Below, in pieces: positions 25,383-34,540 of a stretch of 64,000 nucleotides of DNA. Source of the DNA: Anaerorhabdus sp964386325. Its GTDB lineage: Bacteria; Bacillota_I; Bacilli_A; Erysipelotrichales; Erysipelotrichaceae. Every line of letters begins with the position of its first letter. Position 1 is the first letter of the stretch. The DNA lies in the NCBI GenBank assembly GCA_964386325.1, contig CAYLQY010000003.1, positions 124,001 to 188,000 of the forward strand, in the 5' to 3' direction. The notes beneath the pieces were generated by a model. The model saw only the letters and a list, made by a program, of their open reading frames with translations, did not search any database and was not told the origin of the DNA. A program made the translations under genes and the position numbers.

Positions 25383-26657
25383 ATGAAACTACTGTATTTA
25401 ACATTTCTAGTTATGATTGAGTATATTACACTTTTCTGTTACATAAAAAGTATTTATAAATATCATGGAGAATTCAAATTAAAACTTTTAACACTGATGA
25501 TTTTTGTAGGCATTACAGTGATTGTTTATGAACTTAATACCTTTATTTATACGTCATTTATCTTTTCTTTAATTATTTGTTTATTTTATGCTTATACTAT
25601 TACAAAAGAAATGAATCAAAGAATCTTTGTAATAACGATTGTTTACTTTGTGTACAGCGCAATGGTTGAGATAATAACTTTAAATGTATTGGTTCTTTTA
25701 ATGAATAAACCGATAGAAGAAATTATGAATATTTCTTCTATATATTTAGGAATAGGTATTCTAAATAAGTTTATTCAAGCGTTACCACTGTTTTTTATAC
25801 GCACAAAAGTAAAAAAACCTATCTTCTCCACTTTGCAACACAATAGAACTATGTATGCAGTTACATTGCTTTTTATCTTGTTTGTGATTGAGAGTATCAT
25901 TCTTACTTATTCAATGTTGAATGGTGAAGTTAGAAATTCGCTTATTTTGATTTCACTTATTTCAATTATGGTATTTATTTTATTTTTTAATTTGATTATC
26001 AACTATAATCGGTTATTTGTAGAAAAGAAGTATCTAGAAATAGAGCGAGGATATGAAAAACTACAAAGAGATTGGATAAATGATATTCAATGTAATCAAT
26101 TGGAATTACGCAAAATTAAACATGATATAAAAAATGTATTATCAACAACATATTCTTTCTTAAACAATGATGAAATTGAAAAAGCTCGTCAATTCATTGA
26201 AACAATGCTTGAGAAAACAAATATGATTGAAATAAATTACTGGACAGGGAATGTTGTTGTCGATAGTGTTCTTAGTAATAAGATTGCATTGAATGCAGAT
26301 ATTAAATTTGAAGTAATTGCCAGTAAAATTACAATTGAAATGAATGAAATAGATACATGTATCTTACTTGTGAATTTATTGGATAATGCGATTGAAGCAC
26401 AACGCGATGTCGATGATAAATTAATTTGTATATCGATGTTTCAAAATGAATTTAATTTTATTTTGAAAATTGAAAATAGTTATGATAAAACGAAGTTAGT
26501 AAATTTCACACAGACGAAGAAAAGTAATAAAAAAGCCCATGGATTAGGGTTACAAATAGTTCGAGGTATCGTTAATAAGTATGCGGGATATTACAAGGTT
26601 GACATCAATGATACAATAGTAAGTACCATAATCTTACCGGTTATGGATATTGAATAG
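25383..26657 (+). CDS. AgrC/ComD-like GHKL sensor histidine kinase without an adjacent response regulator
   Basis: The 424-residue protein has about six membrane segments in residues 1 to 207, then a dimerisation helix with phosphoacceptor His247 in KIKHDIKNVL, an N-box NLLDNAIEAQ and a G-box HGLGLQIVRG. This is the peptide-sensing AgrC/HPK10 layout. Nearby is no response regulator on the same strand; the next gene encodes an unknown 150-residue protein. The LytTR regulator at 30017-30724 is the closest candidate partner, although it has its own kinase. No clear ribosome binding site is seen before this ATG. Confidence 0.85.
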   Translation: MKLLYLTFLVMIEYITLFCYIKSIYKYHGEFKLKLLTLMIFVGITVIVYELNTFIYTSFIFSLIICLFYAYTITKEMNQRIFVITIVYFVYSAMVEIITLNVLVLLMNKPIEEIMNISSIYLGIGILNKFIQALPLFFIRTKVKKPIFSTLQHNRTMYAVTLLFILFVIESIILTYSMLNGEVRNSLILISLISIMVFILFFNLIINYNRLFVEKKYLEIERGYEKLQRDWINDIQCNQLELRKIKHDIKNVLSTTYSFLNNDEIEKARQFIETMLEKTNMIEINYWTGNVVVDSVLSNKIALNADIKFEVIASKITIEMNEIDTCILLVNLLDNAIEAQRDVDDKLICISMFQNEFNFILKIENSYDKTKLVNFTQTKKSNKKAHGLGLQIVRGIVNKYAGYYKVDINDTIVSTIILPVMDIE

Positions 26658-26668
26658 GAGAGTGTATC

Positions 26669-27121
26669 ATGAAACATAAAGAACTGGATGGTAATACATT
26701 TAGTGCTTATGCTTATGAGGCAAACTCATTTATAAGTGCTGACATCAAAGAGTTTGAAGAAATTTTGATGATGTACGGTTCATTTGAAAAAGCGGGTAAT
26801 AGCTATATTTCAACAAGTGAATGGCATAATGAACTGCAAGTTACCTTGAATCAGCAAGATGAAATTCTTCAATCAATCAGTATTACAGTTTCAAAATATG
26901 AGGGTGAATATAGTAGCGAGAAGTTATTCTTTGATGTCTACTATTTAGTAAAATATATCAATGAGAATTACTTGTATATTTCACAGGATAAGCATCATTA
27001 TCAAGAAATTCTAGATGAATTATTAATCAACGATTATATACGCATAGATTTTGGTAAATATGAAATATACTTTGTGTATATGCATGAATTTGCATCTGCA
27101 GAAATTATTTCAAAAAGTTAA
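26669..27121 (+). CDS. Hypothetical protein cotranscribed with the orphan kinase
   Basis: The 150-residue acidic protein has no membrane segment or signal peptide and shows no motif I can name. It starts with ATG behind AGGAGAG, 11 bases after the kinase stop, so the two are one operon. The middle is rich in Tyr, Glu and Ile and looks alpha/beta. It may be an intracellular partner of the kinase, or merely a neighbour. Confidence 0.7.
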   Translation: MKHKELDGNTFSAYAYEANSFISADIKEFEEILMMYGSFEKAGNSYISTSEWHNELQVTLNQQDEILQSISITVSKYEGEYSSEKLFFDVYYLVKYINENYLYISQDKHHYQEILDELLINDYIRIDFGKYEIYFVYMHEFASAEIISKS

Positions 27122-27135
27122 TCATTGAGAAGATG

Positions 27136-27187
27136 ACACCTCTATAAATATGCTACACTTGAAGTAGTATAGAAATAGAGGTGTTTT
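27136..27187 (+). terminator. Long hairpin: terminator that also covers the next ribosome binding site
   Basis: ACACCTCTAT (27136-27145) pairs with ATAGAGGTGT (27175-27184), and the inner arms ATGCTAC and GTAGTAT extend the stem. TTTT follows. The AGAGGTG that serves the ATG at 27191 is part of the right arm. Confidence 0.6.
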
Positions 27188-27190
27188 ACT

Positions 27191-28159
27191 ATGGAAAAAA
27201 GCGTAAATATAATAGGAATTGGAAGACATGCCAAAAAGAATATCTATCCTTGTTTACAACATTTAGGAATACACATAGAGTCAGTTACAACCCATTCAAA
27301 AGAAAAAGCATTGGTTGAGTTAGAACGATTAGGTATTCAGACATGTGTTTATGATAATGTAGATGAAATGTTGAAGGAATCCCCAAGTGATACGGTAATA
27401 CTGGTTGTACCTATGGAAGAAGCGTATAGCTTAGTTATGAAGTGTCTGCAAGCCGGCAAGCGAGTTTTTGTAGAAAAACCTTGTGGGTTAAGTATTCAAC
27501 AAGCAAGGGATATTTATGAATGTTCAAGCGAAATGAATATACCTGTATTTATAGGCTTTATGAAGCGATATGCACCTTGTTATAAAAAGATGAAGGAATA
27601 CATCAAACAAGGTGATTTAGGCTATGTGAGATCATTTGAAGCTCATTTCAATGTGGATGCAAGTGCATTTTGCGAAACAGATAGTGATTTCATGTATGCA
27701 GTAGCTATTCATTATTTGGATTTGTTAAGAACATTGTTTGGTGATATTAAGCAAGTAACCGCAATAAAGAATGAGTTTGGTAATGGAGTATCCTATGCTT
27801 TAATGATGACAATGGATGATGGAATTGTGGGAACTTTGTCATTGGAAAATAGAGGACCATGGACTAGAGAAAGTGAAGGTATTACCTGTACACTAGATGG
27901 TGGTTTTATTCAAAGCATTGAATTGAATGAACTTGTTGTTCATTCCAATAACTTTATCGAAGATAATTGGCAAACATTAAGTGAAGAAGATCGAGTCTAT
28001 CGTGAAACGTATACACCAGCATCAGGAACATTAAAAGATTTATATCTAAGAGGATTCATGCAAGAATTCATAGAATTTTTTAAAGCGGATAATACGATTA
28101 ACGATGATAATGTAAAAATAACTAACGTGATAGAAAATATAATAGAACAATTAAAATGA
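27191..28159 (+). CDS. Gfo/Idh/MocA family oxidoreductase
   Basis: The 322-residue protein has an N-terminal Rossmann fold (NIIGIGRHAKKNIYPCLQ, less glycine rich than usual) and the family block VFVEKPCGLSIQQA with the nearly invariant Glu-Lys-Pro. The C-terminal substrate domain contains AVAIHYLDLLRTLFGD, with the catalytic His. Such enzymes oxidise sugars, inositols or related alcohols with NAD(P). The substrate is unknown. The GIGRHAKK form is common in sugar-nucleotide and polysaccharide clusters, but none is visible here. Confidence 0.85.
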   Translation: MEKSVNIIGIGRHAKKNIYPCLQHLGIHIESVTTHSKEKALVELERLGIQTCVYDNVDEMLKESPSDTVILVVPMEEAYSLVMKCLQAGKRVFVEKPCGLSIQQARDIYECSSEMNIPVFIGFMKRYAPCYKKMKEYIKQGDLGYVRSFEAHFNVDASAFCETDSDFMYAVAIHYLDLLRTLFGDIKQVTAIKNEFGNGVSYALMMTMDDGIVGTLSLENRGPWTRESEGITCTLDGGFIQSIELNELVVHSNNFIEDNWQTLSEEDRVYRETYTPASGTLKDLYLRGFMQEFIEFFKADNTINDDNVKITNVIENIIEQLK

Positions 28160-28184
28160 CTTATCCATGTGATAAGCCATTTTT
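28155..28184 (+). terminator. Terminator after the oxidoreductase gene
   Basis: AATGACTTATC pairs with GATAAGCCATT with one mismatch around a CATGT loop, followed by TTTTT. Confidence 0.65.
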
Positions 28185-28221
28185 AACTTTTATTTAATTT
28201 GTATTAAAAATATCCATTTCA

Positions 28222-28623
28222 TTATTCTCTTAAGGAGATACTTTTTATTTTGTATTGTCCATTAATTTTCACAATGTCAATTAATGAACTTTTTGTGTTG
28301 GTGCCACGATTAACTTCAAAGACAACTGTATCATCCTCTTTATGGAAGCTATATTCGTTGTACTTATTACTTAGGTTGGAGTCGTGGCATGTGTAGTTGG
28401 TAATATTAATTGTTCTATTTATAACTGCTTTAGTTAAAGCATCCTCATCAAAAAAGTAAGGTAACAATGCCTCGATATTACTCGATAGATTACCTTTATT
28501 AGTTTCTTCTACAAAACCAGCAATGAAATCATCAAGGTCATCGTTGCGGATAACTGAATTTAAGACAAAGAATCCAAGTATTAATAAAGTTAAAACTACT
28601 ATCCAAACTGTAATTTTCTTCAT
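28222..28623 (-). CDS. Hypothetical membrane-anchored protein
   Basis: The 133-residue protein has one N-terminal membrane segment (ITVWIVVLTLLILGFFVL) and an exported domain ending in IVKINGQYKIKSISL, which resembles the last strands of small NTF2-like or lumazine-binding-like domains. The start at 28623 follows GAGGTGAG. It lies downstream of the LytTR/GHKL operon on the same strand, so it may be part of that signalling unit. The function is unknown. Confidence 0.65.
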   Translation of the reverse strand: MKKITVWIVVLTLLILGFFVLNSVIRNDDLDDFIAGFVEETNKGNLSSNIEALLPYFFDEDALTKAVINRTINITNYTCHDSNLSNKYNEYSFHKEDDTVVFEVNRGTNTKSSLIDIVKINGQYKIKSISLRE

Positions 28624-28715
28624 GATTCTCACCTCTAATTTCAAATTACAATTATTAGCACTGAAAGTCAAGATTTCATTCTTGATTTTATTAGTTAACT
28701 TGTACGATAAAACAA

Positions 28716-30020
28716 TTATTTGTTAGTAGGTTCATAAGTATGATTTATTTTTGTAATAGGCATTAAAATAGTAACTGTAAAATTAGTTTCATCATATTGA
28801 AATGTAATTGTCCCATGAAGTTTATCAATAACGCGTTTTACATTATTGATGCCATAGCCATGGGTATTTTTGTCATTCTTAAGAGATAAAAACTGATTTG
28901 AAGATTGTTTAATTGATCCATCAAATGAGTTCGATAAAACAATAAATAATTGTTCTTTATAAATATTCATTTTTAATTCTATATATTTATCTTTTACTTT
29001 AGAGGTAGCTTCAATGGAATTATCAAATAAGTTAGATAGAATAATACATAAATCTAAATCAGGAATATCAAATTGATTAGGAATTAATATATTGTAATCA
29101 AGTCTAATATTGTTTTGTTTGGCGAGAAACATCTTTTGATTTAATAAAATATCAACAGTATTGTTGCCAGTGAATACAAGGGATGATATTTGTTGAATGT
29201 TTTCATCAAAGCGGTTGATATAATCAAGTGCATTATGAACTTGATTGTTTTGTAAATATCCGCGTATCATACTAATGTGGTTTTTTAAATCATGTTTAAT
29301 TGAACGAATTTCTTGATTGTAGGCAGATAATTCTTTGAAGTGTTGAGTTTGTAATTGCATCTGTTGTTCAAGTAATTCCAAATGAAATGATTTCTCACTA
29401 TTATAATTTAATTGATCGACCATAAAGAATAAGAAGAAGGTATAGAAAAATAAGAGTACGGAGATATCAATATAAAGCATCGTAGAACTAGCTTGATTGA
29501 GAATGTTCATACTTAGATATAGATTTGCGATAGGAGAAATAAATAAAATAAAATCGATAACATATTGAAAGGGTTTGCTGGTAAGTTTACGGGTAAATAA
29601 GATGACAAGAATCATGAGTAAAACGATGATACACGCAATGAATTGTGTAATTGGGTTTAAGACTAAATCAAAAGCATTACTGGGTACTGATTCATTTGTT
29701 GTTTCAAGATAAATAAGAGCGGCAGATAATTTTGCAGCATAGTTTAATGTCACAAATAAACTTGTGGTTATAAGTTTTGTCCGTAAATCATTATAATAGA
29801 ATATACAACTTATAAGTAATGTGAAAACGATGTAGTAAATTGCGGTAGAAAAGAAATGGAAATCTATGATATAGGTTAAAAACTGGAATACAAAATAAAT
29901 AACAATTGCGAAAATTCTTTCTTTTTTTAATGCATCTTTCTTAGAAAGCAGGTTGTCTAAGATAAATAAGCATAGAAAGGTTTCCATTGCCGCAAGTCCA
30001 ATTGAAATAAGTATTTTCAT
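28716..30020 (-). CDS. GHKL sensor histidine kinase (LytTR system)
   Basis: The 434-residue protein has about six membrane segments up to residue 200, a coiled-coil linker, phosphoacceptor His243 in IKHDLKNH, an N-box NLFDNSIEA and a G-box HGYGINNVKRVID. It belongs to the AgrC-like HPK10 group, which usually senses peptides. It overlaps the response regulator gene by four bases, so the two are a cognate pair. No prepeptide gene of the AgrD kind was found beside it. Confidence 0.88.
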   Translation of the reverse strand: MKILISIGLAAMETFLCLFILDNLLSKKDALKKERIFAIVIYFVFQFLTYIIDFHFFSTAIYYIVFTLLISCIFYYNDLRTKLITTSLFVTLNYAAKLSAALIYLETTNESVPSNAFDLVLNPITQFIACIIVLLMILVILFTRKLTSKPFQYVIDFILFISPIANLYLSMNILNQASSTMLYIDISVLLFFYTFFLFFMVDQLNYNSEKSFHLELLEQQMQLQTQHFKELSAYNQEIRSIKHDLKNHISMIRGYLQNNQVHNALDYINRFDENIQQISSLVFTGNNTVDILLNQKMFLAKQNNIRLDYNILIPNQFDIPDLDLCIILSNLFDNSIEATSKVKDKYIELKMNIYKEQLFIVLSNSFDGSIKQSSNQFLSLKNDKNTHGYGINNVKRVIDKLHGTITFQYDETNFTVTILMPITKINHTYEPTNK

Positions 30021-30724
30021 CGTGATTGAATGTATGTCATTAAGGCATCATGAACCTGCTTAGATTTGTGTTTGCTTAATAAAATAGTTTCATTATTATC
30101 GAGTGTAATAATATCCTTAAAGATATTTTTAACGTATTTGAAGTTAACGATAAAACTTTTATGGACACGCATAAATCCATACTCTTTTATGCTTTCTTCC
30201 ATTTCACTGATTTTGCCCGTCATTGCAAGTTGACTTGTGGCGGTGTGTATGGTGATTGTACGTGTTAGTGATTCTATATAATAAATGTCATTTAGCTTTA
30301 CTCGAGTAATTCCTTGAGCATTATGAATGGTAAGGGTGAGACTTTCATTATTTTTAATATTTGAAATAATCGTATTCATTTCTTTTAAGAAGTCATCTTG
30401 TTTTAGTGGCTTTTGATAGTATCGTCTAGCATTCACTGTATATCCTTCGACCGCATATTCTAGGGTAGATGTAATAATTAATATTTCTACATGTGTATCT
30501 AGTGTTCTTACAAACTTAGCCGTATCTAAACCGTTTACTTTTTCCATCATCATATCTAAAAGGATAATATCGAATTTTTTATTTTCTTTATAAGCGTTGA
30601 TTAAATCTTGCCCATCACTAAAACAAGTGATTTCAAGTTCAAGAAAACACTCACACTTTTTTATACAATTTAAAATCCATTCGCTATCAAACGGATTATC
30701 ATCAACAACAGCTATCTTAATCAT
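30017..30724 (-). CDS. LytTR family response regulator
   Basis: The 235-residue protein has a receiver domain with Asp8-Asp9 (IAVVDDNPFD), phosphoacceptor Asp57 in DIILLDMM, and a conserved Lys in YYQKPLKQDD. A LytTR DNA-binding domain follows (VKLNDIYYIESLTRTITIHT, GFMRVHKSFIVNFKYV). The start at 30724 has GGGAGG; the nine-residue extension has none. It overlaps the kinase gene downstream. LytTR proteins bind paired direct repeats about 12 bases apart. I did not identify a clear target in the window. Confidence 0.9.
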   Translation of the reverse strand: MIKIAVVDDNPFDSEWILNCIKKCECFLELEITCFSDGQDLINAYKENKKFDIILLDMMMEKVNGLDTAKFVRTLDTHVEILIITSTLEYAVEGYTVNARRYYQKPLKQDDFLKEMNTIISNIKNNESLTLTIHNAQGITRVKLNDIYYIESLTRTITIHTATSQLAMTGKISEMEESIKEYGFMRVHKSFIVNFKYVKNIFKDIITLDNNETILLSKHKSKQVHDALMTYIQSR

Positions 30725-30863
30725 AAAAACCTCCCTTATATCATACAACAAAATAGAAAAATTACTTATAAAAAAATTCCCGATTATGACAACAAAAACC
30801 CCAATTGTTTTATGGCGCTTGAATTCAAACTAACAATGGAATAAAACAAAGATAACCGGTAAA

Positions 30864-30881
30864 CATTTATGCGCATAAATG
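30864..30881. promoter_or_regulatory. 18-bp perfect palindrome upstream of the permease/amidohydrolase operon
   Basis: Bases 30864-30872 are the exact complement of 30873-30881 in reverse (CATTTATGC then GCATAAATG). It ends 20 bases before the permease ATG, downstream of any likely -10 box, so a bound protein would block transcription. Its regulator is not evident in the window. Confidence 0.55.
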
Positions 30882-30901
30882 ACTAGAATGGGAGAATTAG
30901 A

Positions 30902-32311
30902 ATGACTACAAATGACACAACGATGAAGAAAACGCTAACGATTTGGAATTTCTTCACAATTGGTTTCGGTGCTATTATCGGTACTGGATGGGTGCTACAA
31001 GTAGGTGACTGGATGGACAAAGGTGGAGGTCCAGTTGCAGCAATTATTGCATTTATATTGGGAGCTATTTTCTTATTGCCAGTAGGAGCAGTATTTGGAG
31101 AATTAACCAGTGCAATTCCAATCTCTGGAGGTATTGTTGAATACGTTGATCGTACTTTTGGAAAAAGATTATCTTTTGTAACAGGGTGGTTTCTATCATT
31201 GGGGAATGGAATATTATGTCCTTGGGAAGCTATCGCAATATCAAAATTAGTTGGGATGTTGATTCCACAACTTAAAATTATTCCATTATATACAATTATG
31301 GGATATACCGTGTATTTACCACCATTATTAATTTCACTAGCATTTGCATTCTATGTAATTCGTTTGAATTTCAAAGGTGCCTCTTCAGCTGCAAAGCTAC
31401 AAGGTTTCTTAACAAAGATGTTATTAGCGGGAATGTTAATTGCCATGGTTGTATCAGTATTTACAGGTGGACCACACCATTTACAACCTATTGTATCTGA
31501 ATCAAATGGTAATAGTTTAATTATGGGAATCATTCCAGTACTAGTAATGACACCATTCTTCTATGCAGGGTTTGATACCATTCCGCAACAAGCAGAAGAA
31601 GCTGCAGAAGGATTGGATTGGAAGAAGTTTGGTCAAGTTATATCACTTGCATTACTTGCGGCAGGAATTTTCTACGCATGTTGTATTTATGCATTTGGAA
31701 CAATTGTTCCTTGGAATGATTTCGTAGCTTTAGGATCTGATGGATCTGTTCCAGCATTAGCCGTATTAAAATCAATTAATGGTATCTTCTTTCTTGTAAT
31801 GATGTGTATTGCAATACTTGGTCCACTAGGTCCAATGAATTCATTCTTTGGGGCTACATCACGTATTTTACTTGCGATGGGACGTAAGAAACAATTACCT
31901 GCATCATTTGAAAAATTAGATGAAAATGGAAATCCCAAGACTGCTAACTACTTAATGGCTGCATTAACACTTATCGGACCTTTCTTAGGTGGTAATATGT
32001 TAATTCCATTAACGAATGTAAGTGCTCTGGCATTTATCTTCGCATGTTTTATGTGTTCAGCAGCTTGTCTAAAAATGCGTTTCTCAGAACCAGAATTAAA
32101 AAGACCTTATTCAGTACCTGGTGGTAAGTTTGGAATTGCATTAGCTTGTCTTGCTTGCTTATGCATTATCGCTTTAATGGTACTTCCTTTCTCACCAGCA
32201 GCTCTTGTACCAGTTGAATGGTCTATCGTAATTGGATGGCTAGTAATAGGGTTGATATTTAATTTTGTTTCAGGAAAATCTAAAACAGTTATTGAAGTAG
32301 AAGAAGCTTAA
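30902..32311 (+). CDS. APC family amino acid or peptide permease
   Basis: The 469-residue protein has about twelve hydrophobic segments and the APC start TIWNFFTIGFGAIIGTGW, with the unwound helix-1 motif GAIIGTGW. It also has GAVFGELTSAIPISGGIVEY and FYAGFDTIPQQAEEA. It is a proton- or exchange-driven transporter of amino acids or similar amines. The amidohydrolase gene follows after 16 bases, so the permease probably imports the substrate of that enzyme, such as an amino acid derivative. The 18-bp palindrome upstream suggests repressor control. Confidence 0.9.
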   Translation: MTTNDTTMKKTLTIWNFFTIGFGAIIGTGWVLQVGDWMDKGGGPVAAIIAFILGAIFLLPVGAVFGELTSAIPISGGIVEYVDRTFGKRLSFVTGWFLSLGNGILCPWEAIAISKLVGMLIPQLKIIPLYTIMGYTVYLPPLLISLAFAFYVIRLNFKGASSAAKLQGFLTKMLLAGMLIAMVVSVFTGGPHHLQPIVSESNGNSLIMGIIPVLVMTPFFYAGFDTIPQQAEEAAEGLDWKKFGQVISLALLAAGIFYACCIYAFGTIVPWNDFVALGSDGSVPALAVLKSINGIFFLVMMCIAILGPLGPMNSFFGATSRILLAMGRKKQLPASFEKLDENGNPKTANYLMAALTLIGPFLGGNMLIPLTNVSALAFIFACFMCSAACLKMRFSEPELKRPYSVPGGKFGIALACLACLCIIALMVLPFSPAALVPVEWSIVIGWLVIGLIFNFVSGKSKTVIEVEEA

Positions 32312-32327
32312 TAAGGAGGACAATTAT

Positions 32328-33572
32328 ATGTCAAAAGTAGCTTTCGCTCATGGTTTATTAATTGATGGTACAGGAAAACCAGCAGTTAAAGATTCATTAG
32401 TATTAGTAGAAGATAAGAAAATTGTTTATGCTGGTTCTATGAAAGAGTTTCCAAGTGAATATGAAGTAAAAGATATCACTGGAAAAACAATTATGCCAGG
32501 TTTAATTGATAGTCACTTACACTTCTCAGGAAACTTAACAGATGATGATAGTGATTGGGTATTAGAAGATGTTATTCAAAAAACAGTAGTTGCAGTTCAA
32601 CAAGCACATGAATGTTTAGAAAGTGGTTTAACAACAGTTGGTGAAATTGGTCGTTCAGGTCTTCAAATCCGTAATATGATTGAAGCGGGCGTAATGAGTG
32701 GACCTCGTGTTGTTGGAACAGGTTTAGGTTTCTGCAGAACTTGTGGACATGGTGATTCACATAAACTTCCTATTGGTTATAATGCCGATTCACATCCATG
32801 GGCTGAAAGAGTAGATGGACCTTGGGATCTTAGAAAAGCAGTACGTCGCAGACTAAGAGAAAGTCCAGATGCAATTAAGATTTGGTCAACAGGTGGCGGA
32901 ATCTGGCGTTGGGATCAAAAACTTGATCAACATTACACATTTGAAGAAATCAAAGCGGTTGTTGATGAATGTAATATGGTAGGAATTCCTGTGTGGAGCC
33001 ATGCTGAAGGATACGGTGGAGCATTAGATTCTTGTAAAGCTGGCGTTCATTTAATTATTCATGGTCAAACATTAAATGATGAATGTTTAGATATTATGGC
33101 AGAAAAAGGAATTTACTTCTGTCCAACTATTCAATTCTTAAATGAATGGTTTAAAACTTACCAACCTCCATATGTACCAGAAGTACATGACAAATTCCCA
33201 GGTGAAACAGTTGCCGAAAAAGAATTGAATCGTGTTTATTCAAATTTACGTCGTGCTAAAGAAAAAGGTATCGTACTTACAATTGGATCAGATTCATTCT
33301 GCTCAAGTTTAACACCATACGGTACTACCGCAATTGGAGAAATGTATTCCTTCAATGAAAAAGCAGGTATTGATCCAATGGATGTTATTGTTGCAGCTAC
33401 TAAAAATGGTGCAGATATGTTGAAAGTTGGCGATATCACTGGAACACTTGAAGAAGGTAAATTTGCAGACTTACTCGTTATTAAGGGAAATCCACTTGAA
33501 AACATCCGTGCTGTTGCAGTTGAAAATATGGAAGTTATCATGAAAGAAGGAGCTTTCGTTAAAGGCGAATAA
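32328..33572 (+). CDS. Metal-dependent amidohydrolase (Xaa-Pro dipeptidase/N-acyl amino acid type)
   Basis: The 414-residue protein has the full set of amidohydrolase metal ligands: HLH in GLIDSHLHFSG, a Lys likely to be carbamylated in DAIKIWSTGG, His in VWSHAEGYGG, His in HLIIHGQTL, and Asp in LTIGSDSF. This lysine pattern is found in the binuclear group that includes prolidase-like and N-acyl amino acid hydrolases, not in imidazolonepropionase. The preceding permease and shared AAGGAGG-led operon suggest hydrolysis of an imported dipeptide or acyl-amino acid. Substrate prediction is inference. Confidence 0.88.
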   Translation: MSKVAFAHGLLIDGTGKPAVKDSLVLVEDKKIVYAGSMKEFPSEYEVKDITGKTIMPGLIDSHLHFSGNLTDDDSDWVLEDVIQKTVVAVQQAHECLESGLTTVGEIGRSGLQIRNMIEAGVMSGPRVVGTGLGFCRTCGHGDSHKLPIGYNADSHPWAERVDGPWDLRKAVRRRLRESPDAIKIWSTGGGIWRWDQKLDQHYTFEEIKAVVDECNMVGIPVWSHAEGYGGALDSCKAGVHLIIHGQTLNDECLDIMAEKGIYFCPTIQFLNEWFKTYQPPYVPEVHDKFPGETVAEKELNRVYSNLRRAKEKGIVLTIGSDSFCSSLTPYGTTAIGEMYSFNEKAGIDPMDVIVAATKNGADMLKVGDITGTLEEGKFADLLVIKGNPLENIRAVAVENMEVIMKEGAFVKGE

Positions 33573-33588
33573 TATCCACCCCTCTTTG

Positions 33589-33619
33589 AAGCTAGATTGA
33601 CTATTCAGTCTAGCTTTTT
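33589..33619 (+). terminator. Terminator after the amidohydrolase gene
   Basis: AAGCTA and TAGCTT enclose an inner GACT/AGTC stem with a bulge, followed by five T. Confidence 0.75.
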
Positions 33620-33700
33620 AATTATTTATTTATCAATAGTCGAAATACTGTGCTTAAATAAAAAAGAAATAGACTGCATGTAAGTCTACTTCTTAAAGCA

Positions 33701-34540
33701 TTAGTAAAGTGTGAAAACAGTAATTTCTGGAGGTACCATAAATCTTAAAGGTAATCGTGATGTCCCAAGTCCGTTATTTACATAAAGAGTGGTCCGTCTT
33801 TGATTATCAAAGGTATACATGCCGGATAAATACTTGTTTTCTAGTGGATTTAACAGGTATGAACTATCAATAAATGGAAAATCAATTTGACCACCGTGAG
33901 TATGACCAGAGAGTGCTAAATCATAGGGATAGTCTAATAGATTATCAATTAAATAAGGTTCATGAACAAGCAATAAGTTAAAACTAGATTGATTTGAATA
34001 ATTGTAAAATGCATCATCAATATTAGGATTGCCTAGAAGATCATCATCTAAGCCAGTAACATAAATAACTTCTCCATTCGTCAATTCAATCAATTGACTT
34101 TTATTTTGTAAAACGGTGAATCCTGATTCATTCATAATATTCTCATATTCGCGAATAGCGCCACCACCATGGTCATTGTTACCAAGAATCGCATACTTTT
34201 CTAAGGGTGCTTGAAGTTGACTTAAATAGTGTATTACATCAGTTGTTGGGCGATATTGTGCATAATTACTGAACAAATCACCAGTGAATACAATGATATC
34301 TGGGTTTATGCTATTTATTTTCTCAATAACTTTTTTTAAATTTTGAGGTGAATAATTTTTACTAATTTCAATGTCAGATAGTTGAACAACAACTAACTCT
34401 TCATTAAGTGTTGGGATATCTAAATGAATATGATTAACTTCAAGTGAAGTAGGTTCAATTTTATAGGAATAAAATAAAATACTTAATCCGCCAAAAAATA
34501 GGATGAAAAAGAACTTAATAAGGGTGCGTAGAAATTTCAT
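33701..34540 (-). CDS. Membrane-anchored metallophosphoesterase (YaeI-like)
   Basis: The 279-residue protein has an N-terminal membrane segment (KFFFILFFGGLSILFY). The calcineurin-like phosphoesterase domain carries VVQLSDIE (a divergent DxH, with Glu in place of His), VFTGDLFSN (GDxx), AILGNNDHGG (GNHE-like) and LALSGHTHGGQID (GHTH). The family includes phosphodiesterases acting on lipids such as UDP-diacylglucosamine. The altered first motif may change metal binding. The start at 34540 follows AAAGGAA. It is transcribed alone. Confidence 0.85.
   Translation of the reverse strand: MKFLRTLIKFFFILFFGGLSILFYSYKIEPTSLEVNHIHLDIPTLNEELVVVQLSDIEISKNYSPQNLKKVIEKINSINPDIIVFTGDLFSNYAQYRPTTDVIHYLSQLQAPLEKYAILGNNDHGGGAIREYENIMNESGFTVLQNKSQLIELTNGEVIYVTGLDDDLLGNPNIDDAFYNYSNQSSFNLLLVHEPYLIDNLLDYPYDLALSGHTHGGQIDFPFIDSSYLLNPLENKYLSGMYTFDNQRRTTLYVNNGLGTSRLPLRFMVPPEITVFTLY

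Noticed and set aside
30752..30901. LytTR binding repeats between the regulator and the permease
   Set aside because: The clear symmetry here is an 18-bp inverted repeat, not the paired direct repeats LytTR proteins bind.
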